DNA from: Diaporthe sp. PMI_573
Lineage: Eukaryota > Ascomycota > Sordariomycetes > Diaporthales > Diaporthaceae
Direction: 5' to 3'
Assembly: GCA_021399435.1 (NCBI GenBank)
Contig: JAJTUP010000006.1
Span: forward strand, 806,001 to 870,000
Length of the DNA: 64,000 nt
Within the stretch, counting starts at the first letter, position 1. Each line of letters opens with the position of its first letter. Made by a program: the position numbers and the translations under genes. The notes under the pieces are model-generated. The model had not been told where the DNA came from. It searched no databases and was given only the letters and a program-made list of their open reading frames with translations. Below are positions 1-11,808 of the stretch, piece after piece.

Positions 1-1869
1 ATCCCACTCCTTCCGGATAGCCTGCGCATGTGTCTCGCTTCTCGGGATGATCTTTGCCGGGAATGGGCTTGGCTGCACCAGGAACCCCTCAGTGAGGTCA
101 TCTTGATCCGGCACAATCTCTCGCCCTTGACCATCAACGGCCTTCTCGAAGTTGAAGGCCCATAGCAGCCTGGAGATACTAAGAAACAAGGAGCGGTCGG
201 CAATGTGCATGCCCTGGCAGACCCGGCGCCCGGCCCCAAAGACGAAGTGGTCCCTCTTACTGGGGTCGCTGTTCATCGTCGCCTCGGCCGATGTCTGGTT
301 GTCACCTTCATACCGCGAGGGATCGAAGGCCCGCGGGCTTTTGAACCTATTTTCGTCCATGTTTATAGCCCAGACGTTGTCTGAGTATTTGTTAGCAAAT
401 TCTCCCACTTGTTTGAATTTGAAGGGAGTCATGAGCCGATGGCAAAGCAGCCCATCAGATGGTCCTCCCCGACACCACTGCAGTATCTTGAAAAGTCGAG
501 ATCAGCTTTCATGGGAAGAAGCTTACACATCACTCCAGCACCTTTGGGGATCTTGTAACCCATGTACTCATCGTCCTGAATGACACAGTGCGGCATTCCA
601 AGGATAGCCGTGGGCATCCAGCGCAGAGTCTCCTTGATGCAAGCACGGATGTAGGGCAACGAGTCCCAGTCATCAATATTCGGGAGCCGCTCGGTGCCAC
701 AGAGGTTGTCGAGCTCGAGTTGAGCTTGTTTCTGGGCCTCTGGGTACAAAATCATGGCCTGAACAAAGCCATTGAGCGTGGATGCCGTCGTGTCTGACCC
801 AGCCTCGTGGAGGGATCCAACAATATATCCTGCGAGATCATCGGAGAAGCCATAGCTCTTTTGGCCTTCAGCGACCCCGACGCTGAAACAAGGCTGTGTA
901 TCGTTAGCCTTTTGTGTCCTACGGTAACTACACGGCTGGAGAGACGTACCATTGCAGTCCCCTTGTGGATCTTTTCCTTCGTATCCATCCAATGTCCCAC
1001 GTAGAGTGCCTTCTCCTTCTTATGTAGCTGCTTGGCATAGCGCTGCGTTGGAAGCATGAAGTCAGGCAATCTCCTTAGGATGGGGAATACGTCCAAGAAG
1101 GCGGCGGTAGACGACCGCATAACCTCGCTCCACTGCTCGACGCATTCGTACAACCTCTTTAGGTTCTCGTCGTGGATATCGATCGTCCTGAATCCAAATA
1201 CCATCTGCGTGGTAAGGGAGTTGGTGAAGCGGCGGATATGGTCAGCGAATAAGTCCGGCTCGTCTAAAATGCCGTTCAACATCTGTTTGCTCTCGAGGTC
1301 CTGGTACGGGACGTATCCTTTCGATGCATTTATGTGCAGGACGGCATGCATTATCTTTCGTATCATGCGCCATGTCTCGCCGTATTGCTAGCATCCTTCG
1401 GCCTTAGACTTCATTCATAACCCAGGCGAACAGTAGGATCCGGATGGAAGAAACTTACCATGAGGAGCACTCGCAGATACCCACTCACCAAGTTACCGAG
1501 ATAGAGCTCAGAACGAGATGAGTAAATATTACTGCGCTTATCCAACAGATCTTTGACAGCTTTGTCGGACGAGAGCACGATCATAATGTCCGTTCCGAGG
1601 ATGAGAGAGTAAACGGGCCTGCCAGGCAGAATCAGCAAACCGTTTCTTAGGTATTAAATGCCGCTTGGACTGATCCAAACATACCCATATTCCTCCGCCC
1701 ACTTTTTGAATTGGTGATGTGGATTCTTCTGTGGCATTTGGTGCAGGTTTCCAATGATGGGCATCGTTGGGGGCCCGGGAGGGTAGTTCTTTGGCCTTCG
1801 ACCGACATTGCGTAGGCGGTAGATTATGGTGGCAATGATGACAACCGGAATAAAAGCCGTGTACGCCAT
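1..1869 (-). CDS. Cytochrome P450 monooxygenase, 3' end cut by window edge
   Basis: Probable ER-bound, heme-thiolate oxidase using CPR electrons; the substrate cannot be read from sequence. Predicted exons on the minus strand: 1869-1685, 1618-1459, 1387-950, 893-527 and 380 to the edge. All four introns have GT-AG ends and joined frames are open for 510 codons. Seen in order: an N-terminal membrane anchor, the YPPGPP hinge, an I-helix AGSDTT, the K-helix ETLR (ExxR) and the heme loop FGAGRRVCQG near 188-245, then the usual C-terminal tail, which leaves the window just before its stop. Layout and motifs resemble fungal class E group I P450s of the O-methylsterigmatocystin oxidoreductase type (family knowledge, tentative). 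It looks intact. The start ATG at 1869 precedes the anchor. A Zn2Cys6 remnant lies 3 kb away. Confidence 0.9.
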
Positions 1870-4845
1870 GGTGTGATTGGCCTTCCAGAAGCTTTTTACA
1901 TGTATGTAATTAAAAGTTCAGGAGTTGAATGTCACAGAGAGTGAGGAGAAAGGGGGCGTGGGCAGCATGAGGTAGTAGTCTTTTGAGCGCAAATCGTTTC
2001 CTCTTCATCTTACTGCAGCCAAGCTGCATTGTGAGGGGCCTCACACCATTCTGCCCCTCCAAGTCCCAGCACGCGCCATATGTCACGGCAGACTGCACCG
2101 TTGCACTGGTTCTATTGTGACTAGGATTATCAGGTATGCGGGCCGTCCGGCTCCAGCGGCCGACTAAGTTCGAAGGGTACGTGTCTGCAAAGGGGAGGAT
2201 ATATTGATGCGTTGTATGCAACCTATCATGCCATCGGGATCTTCCTCAAATCGCAAGGACCTTGAAGGTAAGCCGCAGGACGACTTGTCGCTCGGTCTGC
2301 ATGTGGCCAATCATTCATACGGCTATGTCGAACAAGGGAAACTGACGTTGCAACCCTTCCCGTCTGACCGTTGCACTTCCGAATCTGATTTGTCGTAATC
2401 ACACGGCACCGCATCAACTCTGCAGTTCAAGCGCTTACTAAGATGTTAGGTTGGCAATGTCTCAAGAACCGTGTCATTTCCGTCGTGACACCCGAACGAT
2501 CCAGAGACAACTTGAGTATTCCGATAAGGAGTGGGAAGGGTTGGCCTCTTCCAAATCAACACGGCTTGCGACATTCCCAAAGTAATGTGTCATTTCCGTA
2601 ATATGTGTAGTCAATTGTCCGAGGATTAAGGACTTATTATAGAGGAACGCGTTGAACACCGAAGTCGAATATTGAACTTAAGTTAGTAGCCGTCTCACAG
2701 CCCGTCAAAGGCCCACCAACTTTGCTCACGTGTCCGCTTCGCAGCTACAGCATCTGCATTCTGAATCAGTAATACTACAGCCTCGAGCCCTTACGGATCA
2801 CGGAACCCGCAAAATACCGTAGCGGGATGCCAAGTCTTCCTGGAAGCGTTCGGACTGCCCGACGTTTGCGAAGTGCGCAGCGGGTTGGCAGCCCGCGCAA
2901 CGGATAAGCAGTTTAAGGTGCAAAGATCACGTAATAATTTCTAAATGGGGTCAAGCCACAGGGGCTTCGCAATAATGCCTTCACATTTCTGAGGGATATG
3001 GCTGTGGTATGTTAGACTGTAGGCGAAATTGACAAGCACTTGAATCCCTGAAATTTTCACAGGATCTGCGTAGATGCCGTTGGGAATTGCCAGCCTTAAG
3101 AGTCTGAGATTGGAAATGGGAGAATAAGAGCCCTGAAGGGTCCCCTCTAGGAGTTTAGAATTGGGTTTGGTTAGCTGACTTTGGCCCTGTTGTAGGGATA
3201 CCCGACACGGTCTTGGATTCCCACTGAATACACACAGACATACACACAACGGGAGAAGCTGTCCCCCTCTGCTACTTGAAGAGCCCAGTCGATTACCCGG
3301 TTCAATACCAAGAATACATATCAACTTCGTGGTCTCCATACAATCAAAATGAATCGCAGAAAACATGAAATGTGTTTCAGGGGGTTGTGACTGTTCTCTG
3401 AATTGGAGGGGCACGTTGGCACTGCCGGCGAGTGGACGTGGAAAGAAACGGGACATCGACTGGGGAGATCACAAATACAACAGGAGAAGAAAAGAAATAC
3501 TGGCCACGTGGTGTAATATAATTACGAAGTAAGAGAACTAAAAATTGAAAATTGACAGGGCTGATGGGAATGGATGCCCTCCGACCTCGGAAATCACTAT
3601 CGCAAGTCTGGGCAAGAATAGTAGGTGAGCAACCACATGACCTCGAAATCAAGACTATGTTGATCCAACACACGGCTCTGACAGCCTTCGAAACTTTAGT
3701 TATTGGAGCGTGAGGGGGCTCGGCGGCCCACGACATAGTCGTCAATGGTCACGTCGTTTGCCAATCGATTCCAAGATTTGACTTTGTGGACGGTCTAGAG
3801 CATGCTAGGAGCAACGGAGCTGCCCTTGTTGCAAACAAATGTAGATATTGCTTTTCAATGCCTGAAATGATCTCAGTATATAAGTCTTTCTTATTAAGTT
3901 CATTTATAATTGAGCTTGAGCATAAAACTTTCGGAAAAATATTGTGTGTGACGTCACTAGCAATGGACGTGTCTACTAAGGCACCCTGACTGGTGACTGT
4001 CGAGGTGCACAAAGGTATGAAAAGAGCTGTTCCAGGAGACATCACCACACGTGAGGCCATTTCGTCAAGAAGGTGTTTTCAAATTGAAGGGCACAGATGA
4101 ATCACCTCCAAAATTTGAGATCCATGTGCCTGACATAACCAGGTCTATCACAATCTATGCAATTTGAAGTTACTCCTCCTTTAAGAAAGGGAGCATTCAT
4201 CATCATCGAGCAGAGTATTATCCCTTTTGAGGAGGCGTTCATGTGCAGGATGTCGGGAAGGGGCATCTCGCATTAGTAGTGTAACTGTTGTTGAACCCAA
4301 ACCTGGGTGAGGTTTTGTCATTATCACAACAAACACATCCTAACGAAACAATGGGAAAACAATAGGGCCAAGTGAAAAAACAACCCTGTCCTTTTGTCGG
4401 GACCATTATTGTCGGCCAATGAACAACATCGGAGGAGTCTCCGGCGCAGGTAACCACTCCTAGGTACCTGTGCAAATTTTCGAACACATGCTGGAGCGAA
4501 TCTCTCCGTAATGGCTGTGTCGTTGGCTTGGCGGCGACTGCTCACTACGATTCGGTTACCGAATCCTGGCGTGTTTCTTCTCAACCAACTTTGTCCCACT
4601 GTCGTTGCAGACCAGCCTGATTTAAGGGAAAATGAGCGAGCCTTTTACCATTCAATCCATTATAATCCACCGCTTTTCACCTCACTGTCCTTCAGATTCG
4701 CGGTGCCTTTGACCGGTATGACGACCGCGAAAGAAGTCAGCTGCTCGCCGACGGCCGAGACATCTGAACGTCTACTGAAGTCTTGACTCGAGTCACATAG
4801 GCCCCTTACCCTTAGTATATCAAATGTCCTGGAGATGCTTCAAAG
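1870..4845. other. Gene-free 3 kb stretch
   Basis: This is the promoter side of the P450 and the sequence beyond it. Only short frames without recognisable motifs occur on both strands. Locally A+T-rich tracts lie around 3480-3560 and 3840-3960. I see no tRNA, clear repeat or transposase relic. It could be decayed sequence between the P450 and the regulator fragment. Confidence 0.5.
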
Positions 4846-5031
4846 ATGTCCACTCCGCATAAACATATTGCTAGCGGGAAAAAGGACGCAGTTTTTCGTC
4901 AGATCCTACCCCGAGATCCTCAGGATAAACCAACACAGAGTCCACCGCCCTTGAAAGACATCGTACCGCGCAAGAAAAATATACTGGCAGCGTGCGAGGC
5001 CTGCAGGAAACGCAAGACCAAGGCGAGTTAA
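4846..5031 (+). pseudogene. Truncated Zn2Cys6 regulator, N-terminal fragment
   Basis: The frame opens with ATG and a 45-residue basic, proline-containing leader. It reaches ILAACEACRKRKTK, the first third of a fungal Zn2Cys6 DNA-binding cluster (C-x2-C followed by the basic RKRK block). A stop follows where the third cysteine should be. Downstream frames to about 5400 do not restore the remaining C-x5/6-C-x2-C-x6-C, and I see no convincing donor-acceptor pair that would do so. I read it as a remnant of a lost pathway regulator. An alternative is a real first exon with a distant second exon, but none was recognised. Confidence 0.55.
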
Positions 5032-5835
5032 TCTGAGGCACCGGTTGGACTCTATTTTCGTATTGAAGTTCTACTGTTGGAATCGTTAGACGGTTTTGTA
5101 TTCCACGATTCAGTCCATCGTGGACCCCAAATTCCAAATCTGCCACCTCATTGCACTCAGAGGAATTTACAGGCGGCGCTATCTAACAATCGCCTTGTGA
5201 ACCTACAGGATCGAGCAATTCTCTGGGTGATGATGCCCGGGCTCGTTCAGGGATTGCATAGATGTTGTGATACATGATCAGTCGTCGTGGCTTTTCTTTC
5301 CAGCAGAAACGGTGTGTTGCAACGCCATATTGGTGGAGACAGAGAGCATAATAACAAAGCCTGCTACGACTTTTGATTGCACATGGGGTCAATAGATGAC
5401 AGTTGTGGCATTCGATGCAATTACGTCAGCTTGGACGTGTTGTGAAACGATGTTATACCTGCGGAAACGCTTTCTGAGCGATGCCTGCATAACATCGAAC
5501 AAGTTGCAATGGCAATACCCCCAGAAATCAGTCCAGATGACAGTGGGCCGAGGTCATTATGAGTGCCTTCTGAAAGTCAACCTCAGGGTCCCTCAGGGTT
5601 GTGATCGCCAAAACGTGACCGGTCAAAAGGCGCGGCTCGGCAGGGCGCAATTGACATCGACATGTCTCCTCATGCAGGGCGGCGGCAAATTTGGGGACGC
5701 CAGCGCCATGCTTCTCGTGTTGAAAAACAAGTTGCAATTGGTGATTTTTGGCAAGTAGAACCCAAAATTCATTTATTTCCTCTCTCTTTAATCAGACCGT
5801 CAACCTCAACGGAGCAATATCACCCATTTTGCAAG
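5032..5835. other. Intergenic, no gene seen
   Basis: No recognisable coding sequence. There is an imperfect direct duplication of about ten bases (ccctcagggt) around 5581-5601. The last 100 bases before 5836 are pyrimidine-rich and probably carry the leader of the GFA-type gene. Confidence 0.4.
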
Positions 5836-6523
5836 ATGCCCTCGATCGAAGAGCTTCCCAAGCCTCCGCGCGTGACTGGCGGCTGTCTCTGCGGAGCTGT
5901 CCGCTACCGCCTGGACTTTCCCAGTAATCATGACTATGCTAAGAATGTGAGTGGGATTTTCCATCTGTATGCGTCGGTACGACGGTGCTTGCAAATCCTT
6001 ATTGCCAGTCCGCTGATCTTATGCATGGCAAACTGGCACTTGCCAATGCACCCAGTGCCGTCGCAACTCAGGTGCGATTTTCTGGTCCTGCGTCCAGATC
6101 CCAAAGGCCTGCCTCAGATGGCACAATGTGAGCGAGACAACCCCAGGTGCCAGCCAGGACAAGGTTTGGTCATCGTTTGAGCACCGGCCGTCTGCATTGC
6201 GATCGTATTCGGCCACCCCTGGGATCGGGCGCGGGTTCTGCGCAACTTGCGGGGGCTTTTTGACCTGGATGAAAGATGAGGGCCCGATGGTCGATATCTC
6301 AGTGGGGACCATCGACCCGCTGTACCTGATCGGCCCCAGTGATGATCCTGAGGTGGGAAAGACGGATGTGGAGGGGCAGGAGGTCCCGAAGGGAGGCTAT
6401 GGGGCGATCCTTGCGGGGGGATACGGTAGGAACCTTTGGTGTAGCAATGAGATCAAAGGCGTCACGGATGGAACTGTGGCTGTAGGTGTTGGTCGAGGCG
6501 AAAGATCTTCCCAGGATGGCTGA
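5836..6523 (+). pseudogene. GFA/CENP-V-family zinc protein, apparent frameshift
   Basis: Family: Mss4-like beta-tent proteins related to glutathione-dependent formaldehyde-activating enzyme. They bind zinc through cysteines; the true substrate is usually unknown. Exon 1 (5836-5946) carries GGCLCGAVRYRL. A 62-bp GT-AG intron (5947-6008) follows. Exon 2 carries TGTCQCTQCRRNSGAIFW, then GFCATCGGFL and AGGYGRNLWC, so the zinc cysteines are all visible. The only acceptor puts exon 2 in a frame reading SADLMHGK. The conserved TGTCQC lies in another frame, and the two join exactly if the A-run at 6030-6032 had one more base. The other exon-2 frame would meet a TGA. So this is either a recent one-base deletion or a sequence error; everything after it is open to the stop. 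Confidence 0.7.
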
Positions 6524-7262
6524 TCGACTACTGGTACATTTATGCTCAGCTGTTTTACTTCCAGTACTGTTCTTGAGCCTGGAAACACAAACTGCCCTCT
6601 CCCTGCTATGGCCTGCGGCGTGTTCAGATGCGTAAACATGAAGCGTTCATCTAGGTAAATTCAAACCATTCGAATGTCGATGGAGCAAGGCGGGGCTCTC
6701 TTCACTTGTCCTGACCCAACATCACAAACAGCAAGTGCTGCATCAAGTCCATCGAGTCTTGACTTGAAAAAGTTAAAAGTGAGGTTTCTATGGCGCAGAA
6801 TGACTGAAATGGCCAATTAGAAGCTGTCTTGCGTCCAAATCCCACGATTGCTCTATTGTTCCCAGCTGGAGACAATGGGACTACTTCGTCTTTGTGGGCA
6901 CCTAGGCAGAACCGAGACGAATGACAACTGGGCTGTATTCAATAGCTACAAAGGTAATTGTTCTCAATTACCTCCTTGCGATGGCACTAGCTCGGCGGAA
7001 ATATTTAACGCCTTGCCTTGAGGATGGGGCATCAGATCATCTGGTCCCGTCACCAATCTCTTCCCGATCACGAACCACCTCAGAACTTTGAGAATCATAC
7101 CGTTGTTGCCTACCACTTTCACTTGATGAACCTCAGGCCTCGACCTACGAACTTCGGCTTCAATCTGAGGCCTTGAATTCCTTCTGCCAGCTTACCAAAC
7201 GTTTCCTACTCCGAATTAACCCCTTCACCATCTTATTCCCTTGAGCCACAAGACTGAACACC
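6524..7262. promoter_or_regulatory. Upstream region and leader of the J-like gene
   Basis: No coding sequence recognised. From about 7080 to 7260 the plus strand is strongly C/T-biased, as is common in fungal promoters and 5' leaders, and it ends in CACCATGG around the start codon, a good initiation context. Confidence 0.4.
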
Positions 7263-8446
7263 ATGGAGACCGCAAAGACTCGAAACCTGTACGCCGACCT
7301 GGGCCTCGCCAACAACAAGCCCGCCCAGGGTGAAATTGATCTCGCCTACCAGAAACTTGCTCGCAAGCTTGCCCCGGAGAACAACTCAGCGCCAGGTTCA
7401 ACTGATGCGGCTGAACTTTCGAAGGTAGATCCAGCTCCTCTCCTTGCTGGACTCGCCCCTATTTCTTCACTTTCCGTCTCCCAATTTGGCACTTTCATGA
7501 TTGCCACCGGCTGATACGCTAATGCGGTGTTATTGTCTAGATTCGGAGCGCCTATGACATCTTACGTGACCCTGAGAAGCGCGCCGAGTACGACCAGAGC
7601 TGCACCGGCGTCCAGCACGAGACTAGGACACCCCAGGGTAAGCACAAGCCCGTCCGGATAAAACAACTTGAAAAGATGCTTCGAGTGGTACGAATACAGC
7701 TGCAGTCAAAGATATGGCGACAAGCAAGGGCAGAACGGCTCCCGCCCAGGGCACAATTGCTAGTGAAGGCACATCTGGGAGCTCACGCAGATCGACTCGA
7801 TCGATTTCACCAGGTATCACGAGAGCAAGGAACGAGGGAGGCAATCCGGCAAGTTGGGTTAGGACCAGGTTATGAAGTCAATCAGTACTGGGCACAATTT
7901 GACCCGAGGTCTGAGACTGGCAAGACGCTCAAGAGGAATAGTGCACATGCACGACGGAAGGAGAAAAAGAGGGCAAGGCACGCAGCTCTCGCCCGACAAG
8001 CAGCAAAAGAGGAGAGATTGAGAGAAGAAGAGGCCGCCACCGAGAAAGCGGCAGCTGAGAGAGCCCGAGCTGAAGAGATCAAATGGATCTACCAGGAAGC
8101 CTTTGAGTCCATCGGGGTTCTGGCAAGTATGGCAGAGTTTCCTGTCCCGACGGCGGTCGGATCTCACCAGGTGGTGTCTGAGGAATACGTTGGACGGCTG
8201 GTTGAAAGGACTGACGACCTGCTGGAATACCTGTGGGACAAGGTACACTCCGGGACCTGGATCTGCCCGGAAATCAAGGAAGCTGTCGATCTTGACCTGC
8301 TTCTGGGATTAGTCCTAAAGTTCGAGGCGCCGCAGTCGTATTTCCCACCGGCAACCCAAAACCTGGCAGCATCTTTGCTCGGCAAGTGGCGCGACGAGGA
8401 CGAAGACGAGACCGACGACAACCCGCACGCTTCATCTGCTCCATAG
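7263..8446 (+). CDS. J-domain-like protein without HPD motif
   Basis: Predicted exons are 7263-7424 and 7541-8446 (intron 116 bp, GT-AG, phase 0), giving about 355 residues. Residues 1-75 resemble a DnaJ J-domain: NLYADLGL at the start of helix I, an AYQKLARKL helix II and IRSAYDILRDPEKRAEYDQ for helices III-IV, split by the intron. At the loop where Hsp70 co-chaperones have HPD the sequence reads APE, so stimulation of Hsp70 ATPase is doubtful (established role of HPD). A long charged helix rich in K, R, E and A (about residues 185-245) looks like a coiled coil. The C-terminal part is unrecognised and ends in an acidic tail. Probably cytosolic. The start is chosen for its CACCATGG context. 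Confidence 0.75.
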
Positions 8447-8992
8447 GTTGATGAGCAGCCATGCTCCGAATCTCTGAGCTCGACTGAAGGAAGTGATGCT
8501 GAGAGACAGCCGCCTGGTTTCGACTCGCAGTGTAAGTGTTGAGCAGGCATGTTCAGAGAAGCTCTCACAGCTAACAGCACTTGACCGTCACAGCCCACCC
8601 ACAAACTACCAAGCAGCCGCATTCGCACAAGACATCGCCATTTGCCCAGAATGTGCAGCAGAGACTTCTGTTTGCGCTTGGTAAGCGTCAATATGGCCTT
8701 GCCGCCCCAGTGTCTGTCGCTGGATTGAAGCAGATGCGATGCTCGTACTTGGAAAGGGGGAATCAGTGGTCAAAGAAGCAGAAGCACGCCGGCTATACCT
8801 GAGCTCCTCGTGGTGATCGCTCGACGAGACGTGGGCTGGGCTGACTTCTGGCGGGCGATCTGTTACAAGACCGCCGATCTCGGGAGAGCTGTTCTGGGTG
8901 ATGCCTTTCGGTATGACGGTTGCTTGGACGAGGCGACGGCGCGGTTGAAGATGGCTGCTCTGGCATTGGAGACGATTGGCGAGGGTGAATGA
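8447..8992 (+). other. Coding-like tail, structure unresolved
   Basis: Two adjacent stretches look protein-like but lie in different frames: WIEADAMLVLGKGESVVKEA before about 8810, and RDVGWADFWRAICYKT running to the stop at 8992. No start codon, complete splice pair or family could be assigned. It may be an alternatively spliced 3' part of the J-like gene, a small separate gene, or decayed sequence. Confidence 0.25.
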
Positions 8993-9335
8993 GGCGCAGA
9001 GGCTCACATGCCAGAGTCACAAATGACACAACCACCACAAGACTTATTCCACAAAATGCTTTCCCCTGGAGTGCTATCCTGTAGTCTAGGAGTTTGTCCT
9101 TACAAGAGAGTGTATGATTAGCATCCCTGTCCCTCTTGCGATGGTGTCATGACCCTGGTCGAGCTTTGCCGCTGCCGATCTCCACCTTTTCTGCCCGACT
9201 CCAAGAGCTAAGCTGCCGGGCGGTTGACGTCGTGGCTTCCACCTCTTCCTCCTTTCAACTGTTTCCTACTTGTATCCCCTGCCAAGGATCAAAGGGAATC
9301 TTTGGATTTGGAGTCAAGACAGCTCCTTTTTGAAC
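8993..9335. other. Intergenic leader region before the M20 peptidase
   Basis: No gene seen. It is C/T-rich from about 9140 to 9260, consistent with promoter or leader of the gene starting at 9336. Confidence 0.35.
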
Positions 9336-11096
9336 ATGGCTCCAATCAGTGAGAAGCTGCCATTGATGCAGGACGACGTTCCTGCAGGTGCGCAGTACCC
9401 AACGCCGCCACCCGCGACGAGGTGCGCACGCTCCAAATGGATCGCCGTCCCGGCGCTGGCCCTCCTCGGCCTGTGTTGGACCAACAGCCTGCCCTCAGCG
9501 ATCTTTGGTGACCAGAGCCCCGTCTCGCGTCCCCATCATGCCCAGCAGTGCCTCCAGGTCGACCCTCTCTTCCCGGGCAAGAGCTCATCCTCCTTGACCT
9601 CGATGGACGAGTACCTGGCGTCGTCGCAGTTCCTCAACGCCAGCACTGCCCGCATGTCCAGCGCCATCCAGATCGCCACCCAGTCTTACGACAACATGGG
9701 ACCCATAGGTGAGGACGAGCGGTGGGAGGTCTTCCCTCCCTTTGCTGCGTTCCTGGAGACAACCTTCCCACTCGTCCACAGCACCCTGGAGCTTGAGAAG
9801 GTTAATTCCCACGGCCTGCTGTACACCTGGAAGGGCTCAGACGCGGAACTGAAGCCGACCGTTCTCATGGCTCACCAAGACGTCGTGCCCGTTGAGAAGT
9901 CCACCGTCGAGCAGTGGACATACCCACCGTTCAGCGGCGAGTTCGACGGCAAGTACGTCTGGGGCCGTGGCGCTGCGGACGATAAGAGCAGCTTGATCGG
10001 GATCCTAGAAGCCGTCGAGCAGCTGATCGATGCCGGCTTCGAGCCCAAGAGGACAGTGGTCCTGTCCTTTGGCTTCGACGAAGAGATCTCGGGCTTCCAG
10101 GGTGCCGGTAAATTGGCCGAGCGTCTCATCGACCGCTACGGCAAGGACGGCGCCTCGGTGATTGTCGATGAAGGCTCCGGCCTGGCCAAGCAGTGGGGCA
10201 CCGTCTTCGCTCTTCCCGGTGTCGCCGAGAAGGGATACATCGACGTTGATGTCATCGTGAGGATGCCTGGTGGCCACTCGTCCATCCCGCCCAAGCACAA
10301 CGGCATTGGCGTCACTGGTGAGCTGATCACGCTTATCGAGGCCAACCAGTACGAGCCACATCTGTACGACGAGAACCCCTACCTGGGTCTCCTCCAGTGC
10401 GGCGCGAAATACGCACCAGAGTTCCCGCCCAGGGTGAAGAAGGAGCTGCAGAAGCGCAAGAAACGCTCCGCGTCTTGCCACAAGCGGGACAAGCTAGCAC
10501 TGGAGGCGGCCAAGGAAGGTGACGGGGTCAAGTACCTCTTCACCACCTCCGTCGCCGCCGACCTCATCAGCGGCGGTGCCAAGGTCAACGCGCTGCCTGA
10601 GCGCACGGTTCTCACGGTCAACCACCGCGTCAACGTTGGCGAGAAAGTCTCAGACGTCAAGGAGCGTATCACGGGGATAGCAGCCGAGGTCGCCAAGAAA
10701 CACAACCTGACCCTACACGCCTTCACCGACGAGGCCGAGACACCGAGCTCAATCACGCTCAGGACCGGGCACACCCTCGAGCCCGCCCCTGTCTCGCCGA
10801 CTGACGTCTCGGGAGACGGCAGCGCCACGCCTTACTCGATCCTCTCCGGTACCACGCGCGCTCTCTACGGCGAGGATGTCATCGTTTCGGCTGGCTTAAT
10901 GACGGGCAACACGGATACCAAGTTCTACTGGGACCTCACCAAGCACATCTTCAGGTATAACCCTGGCTTTGACCCGGCTCAGAATTTCATGGATGGTATC
11001 CATACCGTAGATGAGCACATGAGCATGCAGGGCCACGTCACTGGTGTCCAGTGGTACAGTCTCTTTTTGCGGAACATGGATGAGACTGATTTGTGA
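9336..11096 (+). CDS. Vacuolar carboxypeptidase S-like M20 metallopeptidase
   Basis: Intronless, 586 residues, close to the usual length of yeast Cps1 relatives. M20 enzymes use two zinc ions to cleave C-terminal residues from peptides; Cps1 is delivered to the vacuole as a type II membrane protein (family knowledge). A hydrophobic segment at residues 36-49 fits the signal anchor. Catalytic elements seen: His180 in MAHQDVVPV, the bridging Asp region GRGAADDKSS (about 211-219), the FDEEISG glutamate pair at 249-250, and a late IHTVDEH histidine. The ATG at 9336 is preferred because it directly precedes the cytosolic tail and anchor; an in-frame ATG 66 bases upstream would add an unlikely leader. 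Neighbours suggest no shared pathway. Confidence 0.93.
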   Translation: MAPISEKLPLMQDDVPAGAQYPTPPPATRCARSKWIAVPALALLGLCWTNSLPSAIFGDQSPVSRPHHAQQCLQVDPLFPGKSSSSLTSMDEYLASSQFLNASTARMSSAIQIATQSYDNMGPIGEDERWEVFPPFAAFLETTFPLVHSTLELEKVNSHGLLYTWKGSDAELKPTVLMAHQDVVPVEKSTVEQWTYPPFSGEFDGKYVWGRGAADDKSSLIGILEAVEQLIDAGFEPKRTVVLSFGFDEEISGFQGAGKLAERLIDRYGKDGASVIVDEGSGLAKQWGTVFALPGVAEKGYIDVDVIVRMPGGHSSIPPKHNGIGVTGELITLIEANQYEPHLYDENPYLGLLQCGAKYAPEFPPRVKKELQKRKKRSASCHKRDKLALEAAKEGDGVKYLFTTSVAADLISGGAKVNALPERTVLTVNHRVNVGEKVSDVKERITGIAAEVAKKHNLTLHAFTDEAETPSSITLRTGHTLEPAPVSPTDVSGDGSATPYSILSGTTRALYGEDVIVSAGLMTGNTDTKFYWDLTKHIFRYNPGFDPAQNFMDGIHTVDEHMSMQGHVTGVQWYSLFLRNMDETDL

Positions 11097-11808
11097 GGGG
11101 ATGTCAAGTTGCAGCTAGTGTCAGGCAAAGCCTTCAGGATATCACCACTGTTGTTGTAACTCTACAGTCGCCTTCTTGGAGACGGTAGAATCTTACCACA
11201 AAATCTAGATGGATTGGAATCACAAGTTATCAATAACGGACCACATTAAAGACTGTACAGCTGGGAAAGATGCTGTTTACATCGGAGGAAGTAACACTTT
11301 GCCGATTTCCAGCTTTACAGAGAACTGTTGCCACTTGAGCAGCGACACTGCCAAGGGGTGGACTGTTGGGAATCGGTCGAGGTATGTTCCGCTGAGCAAC
11401 TACATATATAATTGAAGGACAGCAGATCATCCTCTGAATCTTCCACGTGAGTTGAACTCCATCCTGCAGGTGGCTTGCGGTCCATCTGTCTTTTGTCTTG
11501 ACTTCTGCCTTCACGACTTGACGTGCAATGTGGGAGATAAAGTTTGTAGAGGCTATAAACTACATCCTCCCAGCCCCGTGGGATGAAATCGAATGATTCA
11601 ATGCAACTCTATACATTGTTATGGAATATTTGAGGGCATTATGGACCCGTGATATGATAAAGACTCCAGACGCCGTGCCAGGACAATGCAGTCCGTTTAA
11701 CCTATTCCCAAATGCGTCTCCCACGGTCTCGAACAATACAGGGCTGACGAGACCGCATGCAAAGAAACCAAGATTCCCAGTTCTATGTCTGCAGCATGAA
11801 CCTCGCCT
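11097..11808. other. Convergent intergenic region
   Basis: This is 3' flank of the M20 gene and of the GH76 gene, which converge here. It is somewhat A+T-rich with no recognisable frame. Confidence 0.4.

Noticed and set aside
3377..4060. Minus-strand frames in the left gene-free region
   Set aside because: They have no recognisable domain, frequent stops around them and A+T-rich composition. Nothing supports a gene.
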